Assembly: GCA_963798855.1 (NCBI GenBank)
Contig: CAWCUU010000001.1
Coordinates: 744,001 to 808,000 of the forward strand
Origin: CAWCUU01 sp963798855
GTDB taxonomy: Bacteria; Gemmatimonadota; Gemmatimonadetes; Longimicrobiales; RSA9
Direction of reading: 5' to 3'
Length of the DNA: 64,000 nt
Part shown: positions 33,361 through 41,487 of the stretch, in pieces
How the letters are laid out: every line of letters begins with the position of its first letter
How positions within the stretch are numbered: position 1 is the stretch's first letter
Translations under genes and position numbers: made by a program
The notes under the pieces: generated by a model
What the model was told of the DNA's origin: nothing
Seen by the model: only the letters and a program-made list of their open reading frames with translations
Databases searched by the model: none

Positions 33361-36300
33361 TCAGAAAGAGTAGCGCACGCCGAGCTGCATCTGCCAGCTC
33401 GACGACGGATAGAACGTCGTGTAGGGCAGCTTCGCGTGAGCGTTGCCCGCGTCATCCGTGCGCGTGCTGCCGTTGTAGCGGAAGACGAGGTCCCCGTTCG
33501 CGTCGCGGCCGTTCAGCGACAGCAGGTTGGCCGTATTGAACAGCGCTCCCTCCTGGATGCCCCAGTCGCGGTTGAGCAGGTTCAGGAAGTTGAAGATGTC
33601 CAGGCTGACCTTGGCTTTGCCCATCCCGGTCGAGACTCCCTGCTCCAGCCGAACCGTGAGCGTGTTGGTCCACGGGCCCCGACAGGCGTTGCGCTCCAGG
33701 ATCCTGCCGCGCGCATCGCTCAGGCACGGATCCAGCGTGATCGCCTCGTTCAACAGCGTCAGGTCGCTGGCCGACGCCGTGACGACGTCACTGTCGTTCG
33801 CCGGGACGTAGACGAGATCGTTCGTTCGGCCGCCGGCCACGCCGACGCCCGGATATCCGTCGCCGTTCACGTCGCCGTTGTAGACGTACGAGTATGGACG
33901 CCCCGACTGTCCGACGTACGTCGCCGACAGGTTGGTGCCTCCGTACTGCGGGAACAGGTGCAGGATCGCGGAGACGACGACCTTGTTCGGCCGGTCGAAA
34001 TCGGAGACCGTCACATCCGGATCGTTCGGGTAGTCACGGACCGGGTTGAAGCCGAAGTTCGACGTCGCGATGCTCGACGTCAGGCTCTGCTGGTCGTAGG
34101 CGCGCTGGTAGGTATACGAGGTGCGCAGGTTCAGCAGCTCGCCGAACTGCTTCCTCAGCTCGGCGACGACCGCGTACGAGTACGGCTTCGTCCGATTTAC
34201 ACCCTCCACGACCTGGTCGAAGTCGGTGAAATTGCGCACGGGTGCGAAGCCGCTGCTCGTCGGCGTGCCGTAGATCGGACGGTCGCCGATCCCGAGCCGC
34301 GAACCCGGATCCGCGACCGGAGTCGTAGGGATGTTGATGTCCTGGAGGAAAATCGAGTTGATCGATTTCGTGTACAGGCCCTCGAGAGTCCCGACGAGAT
34401 CCCAGGGAAGGTCCTGGTCCACCGCCAGCGACACCTTCACGTCCTGCGGGAACTTGAAGTCGCTCGCGAATATGTTCACCAGCCGGCCGCTGCTCGGGTT
34501 CGTTACGCCCGAGCCGTCCGCGCACGTCGAGGGGGCGCTGGCGCTGAAGCCCGGTGCGTTCTCGTCGAAGCAGCGCAGCAGCACCGTCTCCTGGCCGGTG
34601 TTGCCATAGGCGTTGGACAGCCACACGTACGGCGGCCGGCCCGAGAAGATGCCGGCGCCGCCCCGGATCTGCGTCCGGTAGGTGGACGTGATCGGCGCCC
34701 TCCAGTTGAATCCGAGCCGCGGCGACCAGAGCGGATTCCCGGAGGGCATGTTGCTCGTGTGGCGCCCCGTGGCCTGGAAGAACGTCGCGTTCTCGTGCGG
34801 ATCGTCCAGCATGAACGGGACGTCCACGCGCAGGCCGTATGTCAACGTGAGCTGCGGATTCACGGTCCACTCGTCCTGCACGTAGGCGCCGAGCTGCAGC
34901 ACGCCGAAGCGCGCGGCCGGATCGGTCAACCCGGGGAAGGGGAGACTGATCTCGTAATACGACGGAGTGTTCGCCTCGAGGTCGGCCAGGCTGTCGAAAT
35001 ACCAGCGACCATACGAGCCCGGGAAGAAGAGGTTGCGGAAGTGGAAGTACTGATTCGACGTCCCGAGCGTCAGACGGTGATCGCCACGCGTCGCCGTCAG
35101 ATTGTCCGTGAGCTCGAAGATGTCCTGGTCCAGCTCGTTGCCCTGCGAGAAGTACTCCGCTCCGCCCTCGATGTAGCCGAATCTCGTCGTGCCACCGCCG
35201 AGATCACTGACGTTGCTGACCCGTAGCTGCCCATACGACACGAGAGGATTGCGCCGGTCGCGCACGCGCTCCCAGTTCAGGCGCAGGTTGTTGAACAGGT
35301 CGCCGCCGAGCTGTGAATAGAGTTCGCCCACCAGGCTGTTCGTGTTGTTCTTGAACAGGTAGGTGTAGGACGACAGGTCGTAATAGAAGCCGCGGCTCGG
35401 CGAATCGTCGTCGTTCGCCGTGTTGTAGCTGTCGCGGATCGTGAAGCGGCTGCTGCTGCCCAGCTGCCAGTCCAGCCGACCGAACAGATTGTTCAGCGGG
35501 TTGTCCAGCGTGTAACGATTCGGTGTGCCCGGCTCGACGCCGTACTGGTTCTGCAGGATCTCGGCGAAGCGCATCACCGAGTCCGGCGAGACGCCGATGT
35601 CGGCCGCGGCGCCCGAGTCGATGTTGTCGAGCGTAGGCCGGTTGCGTCGCTCGAGCTCGGCTCCAATGAAGAAATGAAGTCGGTCCTTCTGGATCGGGCC
35701 GCCGAGCGTGAAGCCGAACTGCGCGTCCTTGAACTGGTCGGCCGAGTAGTCCTGATTCTTGTAGGTCAGGTCGCCGACGAAGCTCTCGTTGCGGAAATAC
35801 AGGTAGGCCGAGCCTGTGAAGTCGTTCGTTCCGGATTTGGTCACGGCGTTGATCAGACCGCCCGTGAATCCGGCCTGTCGGACGTCGAAGGGCGCCACCA
35901 GCACCTGGTACTCCTTGATGACCTCCAGCGAGATCGCCTTGCCGTTCCCCTGTCCACCCGGCAGTCCGCTCGCGGCGAGGCCGAAGACATCATTGTTGAC
36001 GGCGCCGTCGATCTGGATGTTGTTGAAGCGATTGTTCTGTCCGCCCACCGAGGATGCGTCGCCCGTCGACTGCACCAGTGGCGAGATCACGGCTAGGTCG
36101 ACGAAGTTACGTGACAGCGAAGGAATGTTCTGCAGGTCCTCGCCCGTAATGATCGTCTGCGCACCCGTCTTCGTCGGGCTGAACGTCGGATTCGACTCCG
36201 CCGTCACCTCGATTCCCTGCAGCTGCACGGCTTCCTCCGCCAGCGTGAAGTCGACCCGCTGGTCCTGACCGAGGACTACCCGCACGCCTTCGCGCCGCAC

Positions 36301-36585
36301 CGTCCGGTGGCCGATGCTCGACGCCTCCACCGTGTAGAGCCCCGGCCGGAGGTAGGGCACGTAGTAGCGCCCGTTGGCGTCCGTCAGAGCGCCGCTCGAC
36401 GTGCCGCTCTGCGGGTCGGTCACGGTGACCTGCGCCGACGCCAGCGGCTGACTGTTCTGATCCGTGATCCGCCCCGACATCGCGCTGGTCGTCACGCCCT
36501 GTCCCTGCAGTCCAGCAGGCACGAGCGCAAACAGGAGCCCGAACAGAGCTCCCAGGCCCGTTCGTAGCACTATGTGTCGCATCAT
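33361..36585 (-). CDS. Oar-like TonB-dependent outer-membrane receptor with N-terminal carboxypeptidase-regulatory domain
   Basis: The 1074-residue protein has a signal peptide (cut near LQGQG). A CarboxypepD_reg-like domain follows (about residues 30-115; SGRITDQNSQPLASAQVTV), then a plug domain (DLQNIPSLSRNFVDLAVISP) and a long barrel ending in an aromatic C terminus (GVRYSF), as needed for barrel assembly. Oar-type receptors import large or unknown substrates with TonB energy, or take part in adhesion. The ATG pair at 36585/36582 was chosen because the signal peptide begins there; upstream codons open to 36699 are Arg/Pro-rich and unlikely. A weak -10 (TATATT at 36789-36784, minus strand) would leave a leader near 190 nt. 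Confidence 0.9.
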   Translation of the reverse strand: MMRHIVLRTGLGALFGLLFALVPAGLQGQGVTTSAMSGRITDQNSQPLASAQVTVTDPQSGTSSGALTDANGRYYVPYLRPGLYTVEASSIGHRTVRREGVRVVLGQDQRVDFTLAEEAVQLQGIEVTAESNPTFSPTKTGAQTIITGEDLQNIPSLSRNFVDLAVISPLVQSTGDASSVGGQNNRFNNIQIDGAVNNDVFGLAASGLPGGQGNGKAISLEVIKEYQVLVAPFDVRQAGFTGGLINAVTKSGTNDFTGSAYLYFRNESFVGDLTYKNQDYSADQFKDAQFGFTLGGPIQKDRLHFFIGAELERRNRPTLDNIDSGAAADIGVSPDSVMRFAEILQNQYGVEPGTPNRYTLDNPLNNLFGRLDWQLGSSSRFTIRDSYNTANDDDSPSRGFYYDLSSYTYLFKNNTNSLVGELYSQLGGDLFNNLRLNWERVRDRRNPLVSYGQLRVSNVSDLGGGTTRFGYIEGGAEYFSQGNELDQDIFELTDNLTATRGDHRLTLGTSNQYFHFRNLFFPGSYGRWYFDSLADLEANTPSYYEISLPFPGLTDPAARFGVLQLGAYVQDEWTVNPQLTLTYGLRVDVPFMLDDPHENATFFQATGRHTSNMPSGNPLWSPRLGFNWRAPITSTYRTQIRGGAGIFSGRPPYVWLSNAYGNTGQETVLLRCFDENAPGFSASAPSTCADGSGVTNPSSGRLVNIFASDFKFPQDVKVSLAVDQDLPWDLVGTLEGLYTKSINSIFLQDINIPTTPVADPGSRLGIGDRPIYGTPTSSGFAPVRNFTDFDQVVEGVNRTKPYSYAVVAELRKQFGELLNLRTSYTYQRAYDQQSLTSSIATSNFGFNPVRDYPNDPDVTVSDFDRPNKVVVSAILHLFPQYGGTNLSATYVGQSGRPYSYVYNGDVNGDGYPGVGVAGGRTNDLVYVPANDSDVVTASASDLTLLNEAITLDPCLSDARGRILERNACRGPWTNTLTVRLEQGVSTGMGKAKVSLDIFNFLNLLNRDWGIQEGALFNTANLLSLNGRDANGDLVFRYNGSTRTDDAGNAHAKLPYTTFYPSSSWQMQLGVRYSF

Positions 36586-36873
36586 GCGATCTCTCGTGAG
36601 AGTTCGATCTTGTCCGCCGTCGCTCCTGGGCGGGCGGCACGGAAAAACTGGAGTGTCACTGTCACGGAGCCGTTCCGGCGTGGTACCGACCGCGCACATC
36701 GGGTCGGGATACGGCCGCTCCGAGGGGTGGTCCGGCGGAGGAAAATGCGACGTCCCCCGGCAACCGACTCGACTCGGGCGGCGAATATAGGCCGGGTTCT
36801 TCGTTGCAGAAAGGGGAAAGTCTCGTCGGTCGCTGTAAGTAGGATCCCCACACCGCGCCGGCGCCGGGCGGCG

Positions 36874-37914
36874 CTACATCTGCCGGTCCAGGGTTTCGAT
36901 CTCGGCGCGCACTTCCTCGACCAGAGCGTTGCGCTCCGCATGCGGCAGGAACGCGCTCCGGAACCCCATCAGCGCGATGTCGCAGAGCTCCTCCCACGTG
37001 AAGTTCAGATGTCGGTGTGCGCGCCAGTACTCCTCGGTCACGGTGGTCGCGCTCATCAGCCGGTTGTCCGTGTTCAACGTGACGACGAGCCCCTCGTCGT
37101 AGTAGAGGCGTAGCGGGTGCTCCTCGAAGCTGGGTACGGCTCGCGTCTGGACGTTGGAGGTCAGGCAGATCTCGATCGGGATTCGGAAGTCGTTGACGTA
37201 CTGCATCAGCTCGGAGTCCTCGTGCAGGCGCGTGCCGTGCCCGATCCGGTTCGCCTTGCAGTAGTGCAGCGCCTGGTGGATCGACTCCGGGCCGTACGCT
37301 TCGCCGGCGTGGATCGTCGCCGCCATGTTCTTGTTGATGACCGTGTAGAACGCGTCCTTGTGCTTCTTGGCGGGATAGTTGTACTCGGCCCCGGCCAGGT
37401 CGAACGCGACGACGCCGCGGTTCTTGAACGCGACCGTCAGGTCCGCCAGATCGCGAGAGGTCTCCGGGCTCATGTTGCGAATGCCGCAGATGATGATTCC
37501 GGTGCGGATGCCGAGCTCCTGCTCGGCTCGACGCAGCCCGCGCACGGGCGCCTCGACGGCCTCCGTGAGCGGGAGCCCCTCGCGGGCGTTCAGCACGGGG
37601 GAATAGCGGACCTCCATGTAGCGCACGTTCTCGGAGGCGGCGTCCTCGGCCAGCTCGTACGCGATCCGCTCCAGCGCGTCGCCGGTCTGCATGACCGACA
37701 GCGTGATGTCGAAGCGCTTCAGGTAGTCGACGAGGTTCTCGGCATCGCGGACGTGCATGTACTCGGCGAGCTCGTCCGGGTCGGTCTTCGGCATCGGGAC
37801 GCCGTAGCGCTCCGCGAGCTCCAGCAGCGTCGCGGGCCGAACGCTGCCGTCCAGGTGCACGTGCAGGTCGGTCTTCGGGAGGCGGTGCAGCAGGCTGCGA
37901 TCGATCTCGCTCAT
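36874..37914 (-). CDS. add: Adenosine deaminase
   Basis: This enzyme deaminates adenosine or deoxyadenosine to inosine forms. The 346-residue product has the zinc motif TDLHVHLDGS (His18, His20), the catalytic HAGEAYG, the second zinc region GHGTRL, and the late motif LNTDNR (family usually SLNTDDP). Because the second Asp of the family motif is Asn here, a related adenine or aminodeoxyfutalosine deaminase cannot be excluded. It overlaps the upstream nucleotidase gene as ATGA, so nucleoside release and deamination appear linked; the two proteins would act in different compartments, as this one has no signal peptide. Confidence 0.87.
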   Translation of the reverse strand: MSEIDRSLLHRLPKTDLHVHLDGSVRPATLLELAERYGVPMPKTDPDELAEYMHVRDAENLVDYLKRFDITLSVMQTGDALERIAYELAEDAASENVRYMEVRYSPVLNAREGLPLTEAVEAPVRGLRRAEQELGIRTGIIICGIRNMSPETSRDLADLTVAFKNRGVVAFDLAGAEYNYPAKKHKDAFYTVINKNMAATIHAGEAYGPESIHQALHYCKANRIGHGTRLHEDSELMQYVNDFRIPIEICLTSNVQTRAVPSFEEHPLRLYYDEGLVVTLNTDNRLMSATTVTEEYWRAHRHLNFTWEELCDIALMGFRSAFLPHAERNALVEEVRAEIETLDRQM

Positions 37915-40900
37915 GGATGGGCGTCCGGTGATTGGCTGTGTCGTTCCGGTCCCGCCGAGCGGATGCGATCGCCCGCCGGCGCTCGGATTGGTTGTCGCCG
38001 CGTCTGCAGGTACTCGATCAGCGCGTCGAGGTCCGTTATGCCCGTCTCCTCGCGGCCAGGCGCTCGTTTGAGCATCGAGAAGCCGCTCCCGCCGTCGGCC
38101 ATGAAGTCGTTGACCGCGACCGAATAGACCTGATCGTCCTGCACGTCCCGCCCGCCGTAAAGTCGAAGGCTAAGGATGCGGTGCCCCGGCGGCAGCGTCG
38201 GGTCATAGGAAACGCTCAGGCCGCTGACGTGCACGGAGGGCCCTCTGCCGGACACCGCGTGCTCGAGCGCCTGCCGGAGCCGCCGGCCCTCAAGCCTGAG
38301 CACGACGATCGAATTGCCGAATGGCTGCAGCTCGTACAGCTCCCGCCATGTAACGGCGCCGGCGGGCAGGGAGGCGCGGATCCCGCCGTTGTTCATGATC
38401 GCGACCTGGGCATGACCTGCCGCGCGCTGAGCGTCCGCGATGAGGTTGCCGAGCGCGTATTGGGGGCCCGCTCTCTCCAGAGGGGCAGCGATCGTGGCGA
38501 TCACGCGCTCGATCCTGGACCCTATGCCGGACCGGTACTCCTCGACCAGCGTCGCGATCGCGCTATCGGGCCGCACGGCTTCGGTCCACGGCGTGACCGA
38601 GCGGATGGCTGCCCCTACGCTATCGGTGGACACGCGCGTCAGGTCCACTACGTCGTAGCGGCTGCCGTACGAGGCCGGCTCGACGATCGGGATCCCGTTC
38701 ACCCTGGTCTCGACCGGGCGGTGCGTGTGGCCTGCAACGATCAGGTCGGGCCGGTGTGTCACGCGACCCGCCCAGTCCACGACCTCCCCCTCGCAACTCC
38801 GCTCCAGCACTGCGGCGGAGCCGTACGTCGCCTCACCGTCTGCCGCGGCGTCCCTGTACACGGGACAGGCGGCGCCCGCGTGCGCCACCACCACGACGAA
38901 GTCGGCGCCTGCGGCGCGCAACCGCGGCACCCATTCATCGATCGCTGCCGCGCCATCGCGGAAGCGCAGACCGGTGACGTTGCTCGGCTTGGTCGTCGTG
39001 GGCGTCTCCTCGGCGGCGAGCCCGATCACGCCGACACGCACCGATCCGGCCCGCAGCATCGCGGTGGGTCGGATCCAGTCGGGCGCCGTGTCGCTCCCCG
39101 CAACGACGACGTTCGCGGCCAGCCAGTGGAACTTCGCATCCGCCATCCGGGCGCGGAGCGAATCGGCGCTCCAGTCGAACTCGTGATTGCCGATCGCCGC
39201 GGCGGCGTAACCAGCCGAGTCGAAGAAGGCGACGCTCGCGCGGCCACCGGTCAGGTTCGAGACCGGGGTTCCCTGCATCACGTCCCCCGCGTCGAGCAGC
39301 ACCGTCGGCACGCCGCGCTTCGAGGCTTCCTTCCGCTCGCGCCGGAAATAGGCCGCCAGAGCCGCCGCGCCGCCCACCTCCCGGCCGTGGCTCCACGAGT
39401 ACGCCTCGGGCGTCAGGTGTCCGTGGAAGTCGGATGTAGCGATCACCCGTAGCCGCGGAGCGCCCTCCGCCGATGGGGCGGTGTGACTCTTCGCTCGCGC
39501 CGCGGCTCCCGCACGCTCGGCCGCCTCCGCCAGCTGCTCCTGCAGCGCCGAATCGACCGCCGCGGGCGGCGTTATGCGCCAGTTGCGGTGAAAGTAGCGC
39601 GCCGGCCCGACGGTCCCCAGCCGGCGTACTTCCTCGATCAGGAGGTCCCGGATGTCCTGTTGGCGGTCGTAGATCACCGGCGCGTCCGCCAGCATCGCGT
39701 ATCCCCCGCCGCCGCCCTGGCGATAGCTGTTCAGCGCCAGCGTGAAGCTCTGTTCCGGCCGCACCGGCCGACCGCGATAGGTGAGATCCATGATGCGCTC
39801 GCCGCGCGGGCGGCTCAGGTCGATCGTGTAGTCCACGCCGCTGATCGCGTCGAAGTTGTAGCCCGGCACGTCGGGATCCGTCACGGTGCCGCCGGCCGGC
39901 GGCGGCCAGCCCTCGTAATACTCGGCGCTCTTCTCGAGATACGCGCGCAGCTGGGTGCCGGTGATGCGTACCGCCTTCAGCGTGTTGTCGTAAATGTAGA
40001 GGCCCGCGATATCCGCGATGGTGACCGCTCCCTCCGGGATCCGCGAGCGGATGTCGAACGCTGACGCGGCGGCGAGCTGGGTGCCGGCCGCACGCCGCTG
40101 GACTTCGTTGATGAAGTCCACGATCGGCGTGTCCTCGACCCGCGAGCGCCATGCGTTCATTGCCTGGGTAGAGCGTCCCAGCTCGGAGCCCACCCACGCC
40201 AGCGTACGGCGGTGGACCGACTGCAACGCATCCACCAGCGCCGTGTCCACGACGCCGGCTCTCGGTCGAAGCAGACGAGCGCTCTTGCTCGCGACCCGCC
40301 ACCGCGAAGGGGCCCGCCTGCGCATCCGGACCTCCACCGCGGCCACGGACCGGGCCCAGTTCTTCGCCTGCGTCAGCAAGACGCCGGCGATCAGCGTGTC
40401 GGCGAGCTCTCGGTGCGTATGGCCCAGGAAGATCAGGTCGATACCGGGCACCTCTCGCGCGAGACGGGCCGCCGCGTTCTCCGGCGGTACGGCGCTGGAC
40501 AGCGTATCATAGCTGCTCCCCTCGAGCCCTCCGTGCGAGAGCACGATCACCAGGTCCGCCCCTCGCTCCCGCATCTCGCGTACGACCGGCCGCAGCGATC
40601 CGACCACGTCGCGGAAGTCGAGCCGCCCCTCGATGTTCGCACGGTCCCAGATCGCCACGCCGGGTGGCGTGTTGCCGGTGACGCCTACGAGGATGGTGTC
40701 CCCTTCGGCGACCACGTGCGGAAGCAGGACGTAGGGTCGGAATGCGTGTCGATCGCTGCCGTGGACGAAGGTGTTCGCCGAGACGAACGGGAACGCCGCC
40801 TGTCGCACCGCCCGCTCCAGATGCTCGATACCGTAGTTGTACTCGTGGTTGCCGACCGCGGCGGCGTCGTACCGCATCCGGTTCATCGCCCCGATGATCG

Positions 40901-41396
40901 GGCTTGCCGAGTCAGACTGGAGGCGTGCGGACAGGTATGCGATAGGGGTTCCCTGGAGCAGGTCCCCGGAATCGAAGAGGTAGGTCGTTCCCGGCGGGTT
41001 CGCACCGCGTACGCTGTCGATCACCGGCGCGACGAGCGCCAGCCCGTAGTCCGTTCGCTCGCCCGTGTAATAGTCCATGGGCAGCAGGTGGGCGTGCACG
41101 TCCGTCGTGCCGAGAAGCGTCAGCCCGACGACGGAGGAGAGGCCTCCGCCGGCGACCGCTCCGCTCGCCGGCCGGGCTCCGGCCGCGGCTGCAGTGGCGA
41201 CCGTCCGCGGCGGCGCCTTCGGAGCGGCACAAGCGGCCGCGATGGCTAGCGCTCCCGCAGCAAGGGACGCTCCGAGCCGCGAAGAGGCGCCCGGTGATCT
41301 CCGCCTTCGAAGGAGGTGGCCCGAAATGCGCGCGAGCGGCCGGTTCGCGGCCGCTCGCTGCGTGTCGTACGCGTCGGTCGATAGGTGTTTCACCAT
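37911..41396 (-). CDS. Two-module nucleotide phosphoesterase (YfkN-like: CpdB-type plus UshA-type)
   Basis: This 1161-residue secreted protein carries two complete calcineurin-like phosphoesterase/nucleotidase modules in one chain. Module 1 (about residues 90-590) has TTDVHAHL, GNHEYNYG, GHTHREL and a C-terminal domain with YIYDNTLKAVRITG, resembling CpdB 2',3'-cyclic-nucleotide phosphodiesterases. Module 2 (about 615-1140) has TSDFHGHL, GNHEFDWS, GHTHRPVE and NNGGIRASL/QPFGNS, resembling UshA 5'-nucleotidases. Metal ligands look intact in both. B. subtilis YfkN has the same order. The N terminus has a possible lipobox (IAAAC) after an Arg-rich stretch. ATG 41396 is the start; no strong ribosome site is seen. 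Confidence 0.85.
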   Translation of the reverse strand: MVKHLSTDAYDTQRAAANRPLARISGHLLRRRRSPGASSRLGASLAAGALAIAAACAAPKAPPRTVATAAAAGARPASGAVAGGGLSSVVGLTLLGTTDVHAHLLPMDYYTGERTDYGLALVAPVIDSVRGANPPGTTYLFDSGDLLQGTPIAYLSARLQSDSASPIIGAMNRMRYDAAAVGNHEYNYGIEHLERAVRQAAFPFVSANTFVHGSDRHAFRPYVLLPHVVAEGDTILVGVTGNTPPGVAIWDRANIEGRLDFRDVVGSLRPVVREMRERGADLVIVLSHGGLEGSSYDTLSSAVPPENAAARLAREVPGIDLIFLGHTHRELADTLIAGVLLTQAKNWARSVAAVEVRMRRRAPSRWRVASKSARLLRPRAGVVDTALVDALQSVHRRTLAWVGSELGRSTQAMNAWRSRVEDTPIVDFINEVQRRAAGTQLAAASAFDIRSRIPEGAVTIADIAGLYIYDNTLKAVRITGTQLRAYLEKSAEYYEGWPPPAGGTVTDPDVPGYNFDAISGVDYTIDLSRPRGERIMDLTYRGRPVRPEQSFTLALNSYRQGGGGGYAMLADAPVIYDRQQDIRDLLIEEVRRLGTVGPARYFHRNWRITPPAAVDSALQEQLAEAAERAGAAARAKSHTAPSAEGAPRLRVIATSDFHGHLTPEAYSWSHGREVGGAAALAAYFRRERKEASKRGVPTVLLDAGDVMQGTPVSNLTGGRASVAFFDSAGYAAAAIGNHEFDWSADSLRARMADAKFHWLAANVVVAGSDTAPDWIRPTAMLRAGSVRVGVIGLAAEETPTTTKPSNVTGLRFRDGAAAIDEWVPRLRAAGADFVVVVAHAGAACPVYRDAAADGEATYGSAAVLERSCEGEVVDWAGRVTHRPDLIVAGHTHRPVETRVNGIPIVEPASYGSRYDVVDLTRVSTDSVGAAIRSVTPWTEAVRPDSAIATLVEEYRSGIGSRIERVIATIAAPLERAGPQYALGNLIADAQRAAGHAQVAIMNNGGIRASLPAGAVTWRELYELQPFGNSIVVLRLEGRRLRQALEHAVSGRGPSVHVSGLSVSYDPTLPPGHRILSLRLYGGRDVQDDQVYSVAVNDFMADGGSGFSMLKRAPGREETGITDLDALIEYLQTRRQPIRAPAGDRIRSAGPERHSQSPDAHP

Positions 41397-41487
41397 AGGA
41401 CCGCAATGTACCACCACGGCCGTCGTGGGTTCCGGATGAGCCCGGTGATCTGGCCGGTCCCGGCGAGCCTCTGAGCGGGTCCGATAC

